DNA of 64,000 bases from Alloalcanivorax venustensis ISO4 (lineage in GTDB: Bacteria > Pseudomonadota > Gammaproteobacteria > Pseudomonadales > Alcanivoracaceae), in contig NZ_ARXR01000002.1 of assembly GCF_015356855.1 (NCBI RefSeq), forward strand, positions 1 through 64,000, read 5' to 3'. A program made the position numbers and the translations under genes. Below the pieces are notes generated by a model, which saw nothing but the letters and a program-made list of their open reading frames with translations, was not told where the DNA came from and searched no databases. This document shows, one piece after another, positions 47,052 through 64,000 of this stretch (its first letter is position 1; each line of letters begins with the position of its first letter).

Positions 47052-47534
47052 TTACTGCTTCCCGGAATCGGACGTCGTCTCATCCGGGGCCGGGGATTCT
47101 AACCCAGCCGACGGCACATCTGAAGTCTCTTTTTCAGATTTCCCGGAATCCATCCCGGGCGCCTCGGCGGGAACGTCCGCGCCCTGGGCCGGGCCGGTGG
47201 ACGGTACGTCGCCGGAGACCGGCTCGTCGGCGTCGTCCAGCGCCGGCACGTCCTGATCGTCCACGGATTCCAGGGCCGGCAGGAAGCTGCCCGCGCCTTC
47301 CGCTTCCTGGCGCGCCATCCAGGCCAGGCCCAGGCTGGTGACGAAAAACACCACCGCCAGAACCGCCGTGAAACGGGTCAGAAAATTGGCGGACCCGGCG
47401 CTGCCGAATACGGTCTGCGAACCGCCGCCACCGAAAGAGGCGCCGGCGTCGGCCCCCTTGCCATGCTGGATCAGGATCAGGCCGATAAGACCGAGGGCCG
47501 CCAGCACGTGCACCACATGAAGCACAATATCCAT
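47052..47534 (-). CDS. secG: Preprotein translocase subunit SecG
   Basis: Small membrane subunit of SecYEG. Two helices (about 3-23 and 53-73) flank the conserved [32 protein letters not shown]. At 160 residues it is longer than E. coli SecG (110): residues about 75-160 are a disordered, acidic, Pro/Ser/Asp-rich tail. It lies between tpiA and the tRNA-Leu gene. Confidence 0.95.
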   Translation of the reverse strand: MDIVLHVVHVLAALGLIGLILIQHGKGADAGASFGGGGSQTVFGSAGSANFLTRFTAVLAVVFFVTSLGLAWMARQEAEGAGSFLPALESVDDQDVPALDDADEPVSGDVPSTGPAQGADVPAEAPGMDSGKSEKETSDVPSAGLESPAPDETTSDSGKQ

Positions 47535-47542
47535 AAGTTAAA

Positions 47543-48292
47543 TCAACCTGCCGCCCGACAAATGGCGATAAATTCTTTTTCGTTCAGTGAGGCCCCGCCG
47601 ATCAGTCCACCATCGATGTCCGGCTGGGCAAACAGAGGGGCGGCATTATCCGCCTTTACGCTGCCGCCGTAAAGGAGGCGTAGGCCGGCGGCCACATCCG
47701 GGTCGCGGGCGGCCAGGGCGGCACGCAGGTCGGCGTGCACCGCCTGGGCCTGTTCCGGCGAAGCGGTGAGGCCGGTTCCGATCGCCCAGACCGGCTCATA
47801 GGCCAGCACCGCGCGGTCGAAAGCGACGCTGCCGGCGGCTTCCACCACCGCCATCAGCTGCCGGACCACCACATGCTCGGTGTCGCCGGCTTCTCGCTGG
47901 CGCAGGGTTTCGCCGACACACAGAATCGGTATCAGCCCGGCCTTTTGCGCGCGCAGAAACTTGCTGGCCACCAGGTCGTCGTCCTCGCCGAAGTGCTCGC
48001 GGCGCTCCGAGTGGCCGACGATCACGTAGCGGCAGCCCATATCCACCAGCATTTCCGCCGATACTTCCCCGGTGAAGGCGCCGTCCTCGTGGTCACACAG
48101 GGTCTGCGCGCCCAGCCCTATGCCGCTGTCCTTCAGTTCGGCGCCGAGCGCCTGCAGGTACGGGAACGGCGGGCACACCGCCACTTCCGCGCGGCCCAGA
48201 TCCGCCGCCGCCAGCGCGGCGCCCAGTTCGGCGACCAGGCCGTACCGGCCGTTCATCTTCCAGTTCGCCGCCACTAACGGTGTTCTTGTCAT
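47543..48292 (-). CDS. tpiA: Triose-phosphate isomerase
   Basis: Interconverts DHAP and glyceraldehyde-3-phosphate. 249 residues; the catalytic Lys is in AANWKMNG, His in VGHSERREH and Glu in AYEPVWAIGTG, with LYGGSVKADN (phosphate loop) near the end. It is in the glmM-tpiA-secG order shared with pseudomonads. Confidence 0.98.
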   Translation of the reverse strand: MTRTPLVAANWKMNGRYGLVAELGAALAAADLGRAEVAVCPPFPYLQALGAELKDSGIGLGAQTLCDHEDGAFTGEVSAEMLVDMGCRYVIVGHSERREHFGEDDDLVASKFLRAQKAGLIPILCVGETLRQREAGDTEHVVVRQLMAVVEAAGSVAFDRAVLAYEPVWAIGTGLTASPEQAQAVHADLRAALAARDPDVAAGLRLLYGGSVKADNAAPLFAQPDIDGGLIGGASLNEKEFIAICRAAG

Positions 48293-48308
48293 TCGAGCGT
48301 TGCTCCTG

Positions 48309-49643
48309 TCATGCGATCGCCGTTTCCACGGCCTCCGCCAGATGGCGGCAGAGCCGCTCCACCTGGTCGGCGTCTTTGCCTTCCACCATCACCCGCACCA
48401 GCGGCTCCGTGCCGGAGGGGCGCAACAATAAACGGCCGTTACGGCCCAGTTCCTGCTCCACCTTATCGATGGCGGCGCGCACGCCGTCCTCTTCCATGAA
48501 CCCGTCCCGCCGGCTGCCGCGCACGTTGATCAGCGTCTGCGGCAACAGCGGCGCGGCGAGGGCCGCCTCGCGCAGGGACAGGCCCTCGCGGCGCAGCGCG
48601 TCCAGCACCTGCAGCGCCGCCACGGTGCCGTCGCCGGTGGAGGTGCGGTCGAGGCAGACCAGATGCCCAGACGACTCGCCGCCCAGCAGCCAGCCACGCT
48701 GATCGAGCTGCTCCATCACGTAACGGTCGCCGACCTTGGCGCGGGCGAAGGGAATATCCAGATCCTGGAGCGCCAACTCCAGGCCCAGGTTGGACATCAG
48801 GGTGCCGACCACGCCGCCATTGAGCCGGCCCCGGCGCTGGCGGTCGCGGGCGATCAGATAGAGCAGCTGGTCGCCGTCCACCAGGGTGCCCTGATCGTCC
48901 ACCATGATCAGGCGGTCGGCGTCGCCGTCCAGGGCCAGCCCGAGATCGGCGCCCTCGGCGACCACCCGCCGGCACAGCGCCTCGGGTTTGGTGGAGCCGC
49001 ACTCCAGATTGATGTTGAAGCCGTCCGGCTGGTTGGCGATCGCCACCACCTCGGCGCCCAGCTCCTCCAGAACGTCCGGGGTAATGTGATAGGCCGCGCC
49101 GTTGGCGGTGTCCACCACGATTTTCAGACCGTGCAGATTGAGCCCCGGCGTGGTGCTTTTGCAGAATTCGATGTAGCGGCCGCGGGCGTCGTCGATGCGG
49201 CGCACCTTGCCGAGACGGTCGGTGGCGACCACCGAGATCGGCTCATCCAGCATGCGTTCGATTTCCGCTTCGATCTTATCGCTGAGCTTGCGGCCGTTGT
49301 CGCCGAAAAACTTGATGCCGTTGTCGGTGTAGGCGTTGTGCGACGCGGAAATCACGATGCCCGCCTGGGCGTGCAGGGTGCGGGTCAAATAGGCGATCGC
49401 CGGTGTGGGCATGGGCCCGAGCAGCCTGACGTCCACGCCGGCGGCGGAAATGCCCGCTTCCAGGGCCGACTCGAACATGTACCCGGAAATGCGGGTGTCC
49501 TTGCCGATCAGGATCTTGCTGCCACCGTGGGCGGCCAGCACCCGGCCGGCGGCCCAGCCCAGCTTGAGCACGAAATCCGGCGTGATCGGCGGTTCCCCGA
49601 CGGTGCCGCGAATGCCATCGGTGCCGAAATATTTGCGACTCAT
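48309..49643 (-). CDS. glmM: Phosphoglucosamine mutase
   Basis: Converts glucosamine-6-P to glucosamine-1-P for UDP-GlcNAc. 444 residues; the phosphoserine Ser101 lies in ISASHNAY, the Mg2+ loop is LDGDADR, the sugar site GGESSGH and the phosphate site [15 protein letters not shown]. The start [13 protein letters not shown] is the family N-terminus; upstream frame to 49772 is ignored. It lies after folP, as in E. coli. Confidence 0.98.
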   Translation of the reverse strand: MSRKYFGTDGIRGTVGEPPITPDFVLKLGWAAGRVLAAHGGSKILIGKDTRISGYMFESALEAGISAAGVDVRLLGPMPTPAIAYLTRTLHAQAGIVISASHNAYTDNGIKFFGDNGRKLSDKIEAEIERMLDEPISVVATDRLGKVRRIDDARGRYIEFCKSTTPGLNLHGLKIVVDTANGAAYHITPDVLEELGAEVVAIANQPDGFNINLECGSTKPEALCRRVVAEGADLGLALDGDADRLIMVDDQGTLVDGDQLLYLIARDRQRRGRLNGGVVGTLMSNLGLELALQDLDIPFARAKVGDRYVMEQLDQRGWLLGGESSGHLVCLDRTSTGDGTVAALQVLDALRREGLSLREAALAAPLLPQTLINVRGSRRDGFMEEDGVRAAIDKVEQELGRNGRLLLRPSGTEPLVRVMVEGKDADQVERLCRHLAEAVETAIA

Positions 49644-49675
49644 CCTTAGCCTCCCTGAAGCAGCACCGTCATCGT

Positions 49676-50515
49676 TTACAGGCTGCGGTGCACGGCGTGG
49701 GCGAAACGCACACCGTCCACGGTTTCTTTTACGTCGTGGGCGCGCACGATACGCGCGCCCCGCTCCACACACATCACCGCCGCCGCCAGGCTGCCCGCCA
49801 GGCGCTGTTCCACCGGGCGGTCCAGAACCTTGCCGAACAGGGACTTGCGCGACAGGCCCACCAGCAGGGGCAGTTCCAGCCGCGCCAGCTGCGACAGCTC
49901 CGCCAGCAAACGCAGATTATGCTGCACCGTCTTGGCAAAACCAAAACCCGGATCCACCAGCAGCTTGTCGCGGGGGATACCGGCGTCCACGCAGGCGGCG
50001 ACGCGCTGCTCCAGGAACGCGATCACCTCGGCGGTGACGTCTTCGTAGAAGGGGTCGTTCTGCATGGTGCCGGGCTCGCCCTGCATGTGCATCACGCACA
50101 CCGGCAAACCGGTACCGGCGGCGGCCTCGAGGGCGCCCGGACGGCGCAATGAGCGCACGTCGTTGATCATGCCGGCGCCGGCGTCGGCGCAGGCGCGAAT
50201 CACCGCCGGCGTGCTGGTGTCCACGGAAACCAGGGCGTCCAGCTCCCGGTGCAGGGCCTCCACCACCGGGATCACCCGGTCCAGCTCCTGCTGCTCGGAG
50301 ACCGGCGCGGCGCCCGGCCGGGTGGACTCGCCGCCCACGTCGATGATCGCGGCGCCGTCGGCGAGCATCTGCTCGGCCTGGCGCAGCGCGGCATCCAGGG
50401 AGGTGTAGCGGCCACCGTCGGAAAACGAATCGGGGGTCACATTCAGGACCCCCATAACGACGGGCGCGGACAAATCCAGTGTCCGCGCCCCACAGCTCAG
50501 CGTGTTGGTGTTCAT
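49676..50515 (-). CDS. folP: Dihydropteroate synthase
   Basis: Sulfonamide target; joins pterin pyrophosphate and p-aminobenzoate. 279-residue TIM barrel with [43 protein letters not shown] and the terminal RVHDVKET-type motif ([15 protein letters not shown]). It follows ftsH by 10 bases and is co-oriented with glmM. Confidence 0.98.
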   Translation of the reverse strand: MNTNTLSCGARTLDLSAPVVMGVLNVTPDSFSDGGRYTSLDAALRQAEQMLADGAAIIDVGGESTRPGAAPVSEQQELDRVIPVVEALHRELDALVSVDTSTPAVIRACADAGAGMINDVRSLRRPGALEAAAGTGLPVCVMHMQGEPGTMQNDPFYEDVTAEVIAFLEQRVAACVDAGIPRDKLLVDPGFGFAKTVQHNLRLLAELSQLARLELPLLVGLSRKSLFGKVLDRPVEQRLAGSLAAAVMCVERGARIVRAHDVKETVDGVRFAHAVHRSL

Positions 50516-50525
50516 CGAACCATCA

Positions 50526-52445
<1,920 letters not shown>

Positions 52446-52511
52446 GTCGTTCAAGGGAGACCTCGCCTTACTGGGCGCATTCGCGCGTACTGACAGACTT
52501 TCAACTCTACA

Positions 52512-53129
52512 CTACTTCAGGTGCGACCCCAATTGGTACACCTCGGTAGAGCGCGGTCGGCTGGCCGCCGGTTTGCGACTGACCACCCGCTGGAAATGGC
52601 CTTGCAGGGCCTTGCGGTACTGATCGAACCCTTCGCCGTGGAACACCTTGACCAGAAAGGCGCCCCGGGGTTCCAGAACATTCAGCGCCATGTCCAGGGC
52701 CAGTTCGGCCAGGTACATGGAGCGCGGCAGATCCACCGCCTTGTTCCCACTCATATTGGGGGCCATGTCGGACAATACAAGGTCGACTTTCCGCCCATTG
52801 AGATGGGCCACGATTTGCTCATAGACCGCCTGCTCCCGGAAATCGCCCTGTACGAAGGTGACGTCGGGGATCGCATCCATGGCGAGAATATCGCTGGCCA
52901 CGACAGTGCCCCGTGAACCAACCAGGCGGCCGGCCACCTGGGACCAGCCGCCCGGCGCCGCGCCCAGGTCGAGCACCGTCATGCCGGGGCGGAACAGCTT
53001 GTCCTTTTCGTGGATTTCCAGCAGTTTGAAGCTGGCCCGGGAGCGGTAGCCCTCGGCCCGGGCGCGGGTCACCCAGTGGTCGTCGAAGTGCTCTTTGAGC
53101 CAGCGCTGGCTGCTTTTCGATTTCGCCAT
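52512..53129 (-). CDS. rlmE: 23S rRNA 2'-O-ribose U2552 methyltransferase RlmE (FtsJ/RrmJ)
   Basis: Heat-shock SAM-dependent methyltransferase of 205 residues. [15 protein letters not shown] is the SAM site, and [12 protein letters not shown] and [13 protein letters not shown] hold the catalytic Asp and Lys. [12 protein letters not shown] at the start is typical. It is next to ftsH, the usual pairing, and divergent from yhbY. Confidence 0.97.
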   Translation of the reverse strand: MAKSKSSQRWLKEHFDDHWVTRARAEGYRSRASFKLLEIHEKDKLFRPGMTVLDLGAAPGGWSQVAGRLVGSRGTVVASDILAMDAIPDVTFVQGDFREQAVYEQIVAHLNGRKVDLVLSDMAPNMSGNKAVDLPRSMYLAELALDMALNVLEPRGAFLVKVFHGEGFDQYRKALQGHFQRVVSRKPAASRPRSTEVYQLGSHLK

Positions 53130-53241
53130 AATAGCCTTGGGTAGTCGCGCCTGGATTGCCGGCGCCGGAGACGGCGCAAGGCGGTGATTGCGGGGGACCG
53201 CCCCGGTTCCCTAGAATAGCGCTCCGTTTTTGGAGAACACC

Positions 53242-53553
53242 ATGCCTTTGAGCCAACAGGACAAGAAACGCCTGCGCCGTATCGGCCACCATCTGAAGCC
53301 GGTACTGATTTCCGGTGACAAGGGTCTCACTGAAACCTTCCTGGAAGAGCTGGAGGGCCGCCTTGAGGACCACGAACTGATCAAAGTGAAGATCAATGCG
53401 TCCACCCGGGAGCAGCGCGCCGGCATGGTGGAAAGCCTGTGCGAAAGCACCGGCGCCGACCTGGTACAGCGTATCGGTAATATCGCGCTGATCTACCGGG
53501 CCGCCGCCAAGCCGGATCCGAAACTCTCGAACGTACTGCGCGCCGACGTCTGA
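53242..53553 (+). CDS. yhbY: YhbY family RNA-binding (CRM domain) protein
   Basis: 103-residue single CRM-domain protein associated with pre-50S ribosomes. The family loop is LKPVLISGDKGLTETFLEELEGRLEDHELIKVKI (shown as overlapping short motifs KPVLISGDKGLT and HELIKVKI). The ATG 53242 has GGAG eight bases upstream. It is the only plus-strand gene in this stretch and diverges from rlmE. Confidence 0.94.
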   Translation: MPLSQQDKKRLRRIGHHLKPVLISGDKGLTETFLEELEGRLEDHELIKVKINASTREQRAGMVESLCESTGADLVQRIGNIALIYRAAAKPDPKLSNVLRADV

Positions 53554-53568
53554 AGGCGCCGGCGCCTT
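53553..53568. terminator. Palindrome between yhbY and greA ends
   Basis: AAGGCGCCGGCGCCTT is a perfect 16-bp palindrome spanning the 13-base gap between convergent yhbY and greA and overlapping both stop codons. A hairpin here would shield both transcript ends; no T tract follows, so it may not terminate efficiently by itself. Confidence 0.45.
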
Positions 53569-54043
53569 ACAAGTGTTCGACCTTGTCGACCTCGTATTCC
53601 TTGGTGCCACCGGGGGTGTCGATCTGCACCGTATCCCCCTCTTCCCGGCCGATCAGGCCGCGGGCGATGGGTGAGTTGACACTCAGCTTGCCGCTTTTGA
53701 TGTCCGCCTCGTCGTCGCCGACGATCTGATAGACCTTCTCTTCATCGGAGTCCACGTCGACGATGGTCACGGTGACGCCGAAGATCACCTTGCCGGTGTT
53801 CTGAATGCTGGTGATGTCGATGATCTGCGCGTTGGACAGCTTGCTCTCGATGTCCTGGATCCGGCCTTCACAGAACCCCTGCTGCTCGCGCGCCGCGTGG
53901 TACTCGGCGTTCTCCTTGAGGTCGCCGTGCTCACGGGCTTCGGCGATGGCGGCGGAAATGCGCGGACGGTCCACTTTTTTAAGCTGATCGAGTTCCTTGC
54001 GCAGGGCCTCGGCGCCCGCGGTGGTCATGGGAACACGTTGCAT
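53567..54043 (-). CDS. greA: Transcript cleavage factor GreA
   Basis: Rescues backtracked RNA polymerase through its secondary channel, the same site used by DksA. 158 residues; the coiled coil (about 10-75) ends in the tip [17 protein letters not shown] with the acidic residues that drive cleavage, followed by the FKBP-like globular domain. It lies 63 bases after carB, as in pseudomonads. Confidence 0.97.
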   Translation of the reverse strand: MQRVPMTTAGAEALRKELDQLKKVDRPRISAAIAEAREHGDLKENAEYHAAREQQGFCEGRIQDIESKLSNAQIIDITSIQNTGKVIFGVTVTIVDVDSDEEKVYQIVGDDEADIKSGKLSVNSPIARGLIGREEGDTVQIDTPGGTKEYEVDKVEHL

Positions 54044-54106
54044 AGTATTAACCTCTTAATGTCTTCCTTGGGCCCGCCCCGGGGACGGCCCCGAGGCGAC
54101 TTACGG

Positions 54107-57325
<3,219 letters not shown>

Positions 57326-57416
57326 GTCTGAGTAACCGTCCAGATTCGAGCGTTTCGCTTGGGTCCGACGCGCGGCCGGACGCTTCGGGCGGCCGCGCCG
57401 CCCGTGTTTCCTGTTG

Positions 57417-58553
57417 TCAGCCGGCGCTGCCGCGGGCCTCCATCAGTTCGATGAAATGATCGAACAGCGGCGCGCAGTCGTGCGGGCCGGGGCTGGCTTC
57501 CGGGTGACCCTGGAAGCTGAACGCCGGCACGTCGGTACGGTGAATCCCCTGCAGGGAGCCGTCGAACAACGACACATGGGTGGTCTTCACGTTGTCGGGC
57601 AGCGTGCTTTCGTCCACCGCGAAACCGTGGTTCTGGCTGGTGATCATCACGGTGCCGTCTTCCAGATTCTTAACCGGATGGTTGGCGCCGTGGTGGCCGT
57701 GCTTCATCTTCAGGGTGCGCGCGCCGCTGGCCAGGCCGAGCAGCTGATGCCCCAGGCAGATGCCGAACACCGGCAGCCCGGTCTCCACGATTTCGCGGAT
57801 CGCGGTGATCGCGTAATCGCAGGGCTCCGGGTCCCCGGGGCCGTTGGCCAGGAAGACACCGTCGGGCTTCATCGCCAGCACCTCGGCGGCGGGCGTCTGC
57901 GCCGGCACCACCGTGAGCTTGCAATGACGATCCGCCAGCATGCGCAGAATATTGCGCTTGCAGCCGTAATCGTAGGCCACCACGTGGTAGCGGGTGTCAC
58001 TCTGTTCACGGTGTCCTTCGACCCGGTCCCAGGTGCCCTCTTTCCACTGGTACGGCGCTTTCACGCTGACTTCCTTGGCCAGGTCCATGCCTTTGAGGCC
58101 GGGGAAGTCGCGGGCGGCGGCCAGCGCGCGGGCTTCGTCCACATCGTCGCCGGCCAGAATGCAGCCGTTCTGGGCGCCCTTGTCGCGCAGAATGCGCGTC
58201 AGCCGGCGCGTGTCGATGTCGGCGATGGCGACGATGCCCCGGGCCTTGAGGTACTCAGGCAGGGACTCCTGGGCGCGCCAGTTGCTCACGGTGAGCGTGA
58301 GATCGCGTATCACCAGGCCAGCGGCCCAGACGCGATCGGATTCATCGTCTTCCGGGTTCACCCCGGTATTGCCGATGTGTGGATAGGTCAGGGTCACGAT
58401 CTGCTTGGCATAAGACGGATCGGTGAGAATTTCCTGATAGCCGGTCATGGCGGTGTTGAACACCACTTCACCCACGGTTTCACCCGTGGCGCCAATGGCG
58501 ACACCCCGAAAGAGGCTTCCATCTTCCAGAGCTAGAATGGCGGGTACCGTCAA
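57417..58553 (-). CDS. carA: Carbamoyl-phosphate synthase small subunit
   Basis: Glutaminase subunit that feeds ammonia to CarB. 378 residues; class I amidotransferase triad in FGICLGHQ (Cys) and [13 protein letters not shown] (His, Glu). The TTG start at 58553 follows AGGAGG and begins [12 protein letters not shown]; a TTG start is also used in Pseudomonas carA. The open frame upstream to 58634 is leader RNA. A promoter and terminator-type hairpin lie upstream, after dapB. Confidence 0.96.
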   Translation of the reverse strand: MTVPAILALEDGSLFRGVAIGATGETVGEVVFNTAMTGYQEILTDPSYAKQIVTLTYPHIGNTGVNPEDDESDRVWAAGLVIRDLTLTVSNWRAQESLPEYLKARGIVAIADIDTRRLTRILRDKGAQNGCILAGDDVDEARALAAARDFPGLKGMDLAKEVSVKAPYQWKEGTWDRVEGHREQSDTRYHVVAYDYGCKRNILRMLADRHCKLTVVPAQTPAAEVLAMKPDGVFLANGPGDPEPCDYAITAIREIVETGLPVFGICLGHQLLGLASGARTLKMKHGHHGANHPVKNLEDGTVMITSQNHGFAVDESTLPDNVKTTHVSLFDGSLQGIHRTDVPAFSFQGHPEASPGPHDCAPLFDHFIELMEARGSAG

Positions 58554-58632
58554 CGCAACCTCCTGGCGGATAGGGACTTGGGAGATCGGTGGCGGGGGCC
58601 GTGCATTACCGCAACCGTTCGGCAGGGTTCGC

Positions 58633-58666
58633 AAAAAAGCGAGATGGATTGCTCCACCTCGCTTTT
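58633..58666 (-). terminator. Terminator-type attenuator in the carA leader
   Basis: AAAAGCGAGGTGGA-GCAA-TCCATCTCGCTTTT (14-bp stem with one G-U pair) followed by TTG on the minus strand. It lies about 80 bases before the carA start and just downstream of a good promoter, so it should stop transcripts before carA unless overridden. Confidence 0.75.
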
Positions 58667-58721
58667 CAGGAAATACACATCTTCACTCGGCCACCCGCTC
58701 GCCCATCTTGGGCAGGGCCGT

Positions 58722-58750
58722 ATTTTAGGACGTTCACGGCACGCTGTCAC
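58722..58750 (-). promoter_or_regulatory. carA promoter
   Basis: GTGACA (58745-58750), 17-bp spacer, TAAAAT (58722-58727) on the minus strand, each five of six matches. It lies immediately after the dapB stop. The start near 58715 would give an 160-base carA leader containing the attenuator at 58633-58666. Confidence 0.75.
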
Positions 58751-58762
58751 GCCGAGACTGCC

Positions 58763-60758
<1,996 letters not shown>

Positions 60759-60833
60759 AATGGGTCCGCTTTATTCAACGTCGACTTTAAGCTAAGACGC
60801 CGGACCCTGGGGCCCGGCGCTGCTGGTCCGACA

Positions 60834-60852
60834 TCGGACGCCTGGCGTCCGA
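60834..60852. repeat. Hairpin in the dnaK-dnaJ gap
   Basis: TCGGACGCC-T-GGCGTCCGA has 9-bp arms and a 1-base centre; an overlapping GTCCGA-CA-TCGGAC repeat (60826-60839) can form an alternative fold. It lies just after the dnaK stop, without a T run, so it is more likely a stabiliser or partial attenuator than a full terminator. Confidence 0.5.
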
Positions 60853-60857
60853 CGCCC

Positions 60858-62780
<1,923 letters not shown>

Positions 62781-62856
62781 AACGATTCCTTCTCCTTCAC
62801 ACGGTCCGGGCCTCGAATGACCGCCCGGACGGCTGAAACTGTTTGACTTGCCAGCT

Positions 62857-62884
62857 ATATGGCGGCTGGCGTGTTCTTTTCAAG
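62857..62884 (-). promoter_or_regulatory. Heat-shock (sigma32) promoter of dnaK
   Basis: CTTGAAA (62878-62884), 13-bp spacer, CGCCATAT (62857-62864) on the minus strand; the consensus is CTTGAAA then CCCCATNT. It lies between grpE and dnaK and should start transcripts near 62850, giving a 70-base dnaK leader. Confidence 0.8.
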
Positions 62885-62902
62885 AGCCCTTGGCAGGCGC
62901 TC

Positions 62903-63532
62903 TCAGGCCTTGCTGACCACCACCCGGGCCGGACGGATCAGACGGCCGTTGAGTTGGTAGCCTTTTTCCAGCACCTCGACCACGGAGTTGGGCTCCACAT
63001 CGGGGGCCGGAATCATGGTCATGGCTTCGTGGTGCTCCGGATTGAACGGCTCGCCCTGCGGGTCGATCTGTTCCAGGTTGTACTTGGCGAACACATCGAG
63101 CAGCACCTTCAGGGTGAGCTCCAGCCCTTCGCGGGCGGGTTTCAGTGCGTCGTCCTGCGGGTCCAGGGTCGCCAGACCCCGTTCCAGGCTGTCCGCCACG
63201 GTGAGGATGTCACCGGCGAACTTTTCCAGCGCGAACTTGTGGGCGCTTTCCACGTCCCGCTCGGCGCGGCGGCGCACGTTCTGCATCTCGGCCTGGGCCC
63301 GGATATCGGCCTCGGCCAGCGCCTTCTCCACCTTGGCGAGCCGTTCCTGCGTTTGCACCAGCTCTTCCTCCACGGACGGCTGTTCCGGCTCCGAAGCCTG
63401 CTCCGCCGCGGACTCCACGTCCCCGGCCACGGGCTCCGCCTCGGGCGCGTCCTGGTGCTCCTCGCGGGCAACCTGCTCGTCCCGGGCCTCGGCCTGTTGT
63501 TCGTTCTGTTGTTGCTTGTCCTGTTCGCTCAT
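62903..63532 (-). CDS. grpE: Nucleotide exchange factor GrpE
   Basis: Releases ADP from DnaK. 209 residues: disordered Glu/Gln-rich N-terminus (1-70), long dimerising helix (about 70-125, with [18 protein letters not shown]), and the C-terminal beta domain with [11 protein letters not shown]. The ATG at 63532 begins MSEQDKQQQ; the frame upstream to 63571 lies in the leader. It has its own sigma32 promoter. Confidence 0.97.
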   Translation of the reverse strand: MSEQDKQQQNEQQAEARDEQVAREEHQDAPEAEPVAGDVESAAEQASEPEQPSVEEELVQTQERLAKVEKALAEADIRAQAEMQNVRRRAERDVESAHKFALEKFAGDILTVADSLERGLATLDPQDDALKPAREGLELTLKVLLDVFAKYNLEQIDPQGEPFNPEHHEAMTMIPAPDVEPNSVVEVLEKGYQLNGRLIRPARVVVSKA

Positions 63533-63573
63533 ATCCACTCCACACGTCCCGAATTCTGGGAAAGCGGGCAAAG

Positions 63574-63601
63574 ATATGGGAACGGCAGCGCCGGATTCAA
63601 G
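63574..63601 (-). promoter_or_regulatory. Heat-shock (sigma32) promoter of grpE
   Basis: CTTGAAT (63595-63601), 13-bp spacer, TCCCATAT (63574-63581) on the minus strand, very near the sigma32 consensus. The start near 63567 leaves a 35-base leader before grpE. Spacing and pattern are the same as those of the dnaK promoter. Confidence 0.8.
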
Positions 63602-63619
63602 GGAAGAAGGGGAGGCGGC

Positions 63620-63784
63620 GAACAGTTAACAGTGAATAGTTAATAGTGCGCGGGCGAGCGTGGTGCCTCGTAAAGGCCGTGCCCGCGCCGGCTTTTCGAG
63701 GGCACTCGGCCCTCCGACAGGCCCGCAGCCGGCGGCCCGCGGGGTTTTCGCTATTAACTGTTCACTGTTCACTCTTAACTGTTC
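63620..63784. repeat. Inverted-repeat element between hrcA and grpE
   Basis: Arms of AACAGT/TTAATAG-type sequence: left 63620-63646 (GAACAGTTAACAGTGAATAG then TTAATAG) and right 63751-63784, which reads back as GAACAGTTAAGAGTGAACAG with one extra AACAGTG unit. They enclose about 100 bp of very GC-rich DNA with several short palindromes. The right arm abuts the hrcA stop. It looks like a MITE or intergenic repeat unit; no coding sequence is seen. Confidence 0.65.
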
Positions 63785-64000
63785 TCAGAGTTGGGTAAGC
63801 GCGGCGGAGAGGATGCGGGCGGTGATGTCCACGGTGGGAATCACCTTCTCGTAGTCCATGCGGGTGGGGCCGACCACCGCCAGGACGCCCACCGGGCCGT
63901 TGTCGACCTTGTAGGGGGCGGAGACCAGGGAGTACTCCTCGAACGGCTGGTAGCCGGACTCGCGGCCGATGAAGATCTGCACGCCGTCCGCTTTCATGCT
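63785..64000 (-). CDS. hrcA: Heat-inducible transcription repressor HrcA (C-terminal part)
   Basis: The last 72 codons of a gene that continues past the right edge. [18 protein letters not shown], the [20 protein letters not shown] segment and the ILSAAL end are the conserved HrcA C-terminus. HrcA represses chaperone genes by binding CIRCE elements. No CIRCE is visible within the window before grpE or dnaK; it could lie upstream of hrcA outside the window. Confidence 0.9.
   Translation of the reverse strand, partial: SMKADGVQIFIGRESGYQPFEEYSLVSAPYKVDNGPVGVLAVVGPTRMDYEKVIPTVDITARILSAALTQL

Noticed and set aside
62781-63784. CIRCE element (HrcA operator) before grpE or dnaK
   Set aside because: No TTAGCACTC-N9-GAGTGCTAA or close variant is visible in these gaps; only sigma32 promoters are seen.

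Overview
The window reads as chromosome of a high-GC gammaproteobacterium. Gene order (dksA-gluQ-cbrX-cbrA-cbrB-crcZ-pcnB-folK-panBCD-acs and hrcA-grpE-dnaK-dnaJ-dapB-carAB-greA ... ftsH-folP-glmM-tpiA-secG-tRNAs-rimP-nusA-infB-rbfA-truB-rpsO-pnp) is close to Pseudomonas. HrcA upstream of grpE, a deoxynucleoside kinase between folK and panB, and no pgi between panD and acs suggest a marine relative such as Alcanivorax/Alloalcanivorax; that assignment is an inference. No phage, insertion sequence or CRISPR is visible. Nearly all DNA is housekeeping core.

Layout. 1-320: the start of a 16S rRNA gene (minus strand) with its leader, boxA and promoter. 321-9060: tyrS, a M23 murein peptidase, anmK, a PAP2 phosphatase, erpA, a bactofilin, a membrane coiled-coil protein, argC and a ClC exchanger. 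9125-12260: hemJ, thiD, thiE, hemL. 12291-12434: a pair of inverted REP-like elements. 12484-15727: ybaK, an LpoP-like TPR lipoprotein and PBP1b. 15901-20151: adenosine kinase, Rieske protein, srkA, sfsA, aminotransferase. 20443-27352: DksA with a histone-H1-like tail, gluQ, then the CbrX/CbrA/CbrB system and a CrcZ-like decoy RNA. 27480-34617: pcnB, folK, deoxynucleoside kinase, panB, panC, panD, acs. 34680-37731: emrB, emrA, marR and its operators. 37781-46800: the fMet-tRNA/rimP/nusA/infB/rbfA/truB/rpsO/pnp transcription-translation operon read on the minus strand. 46894-53553: tRNA-Leu, secG, tpiA, glmM, folP, ftsH, rlmE and yhbY. 53567-64000: greA, carB, carA, dapB, dnaJ, dnaK, grpE and the end of hrcA.

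How they work together. The central block is a carbon-catabolite control module. CbrA (transporter-like sensor kinase) is translationally coupled to the 58-residue CbrX. CbrB has upstream sites in front of an A-rich RNA that should titrate Hfq/Crc. The main surprise is that CbrB has lost the GAFTGA loop needed to contact sigma54. Its sites lie about 60 bases before a predicted sigma70-type start, as if the system has been rewired to ordinary RNA polymerase. The neighbouring stringent-response factor DksA carries roughly 190 residues of lysine/alanine repeats, which should bind DNA or RNA.

Regulatory DNA is readable at several places: heat-shock (sigma32) promoters before both grpE and dnaK, a promoter plus terminator that should attenuate carA, two stacked operators before marR-emrAB, an 18-bp palindrome before acs, and tandem terminators between the initiator tRNA and rimP-nusA.
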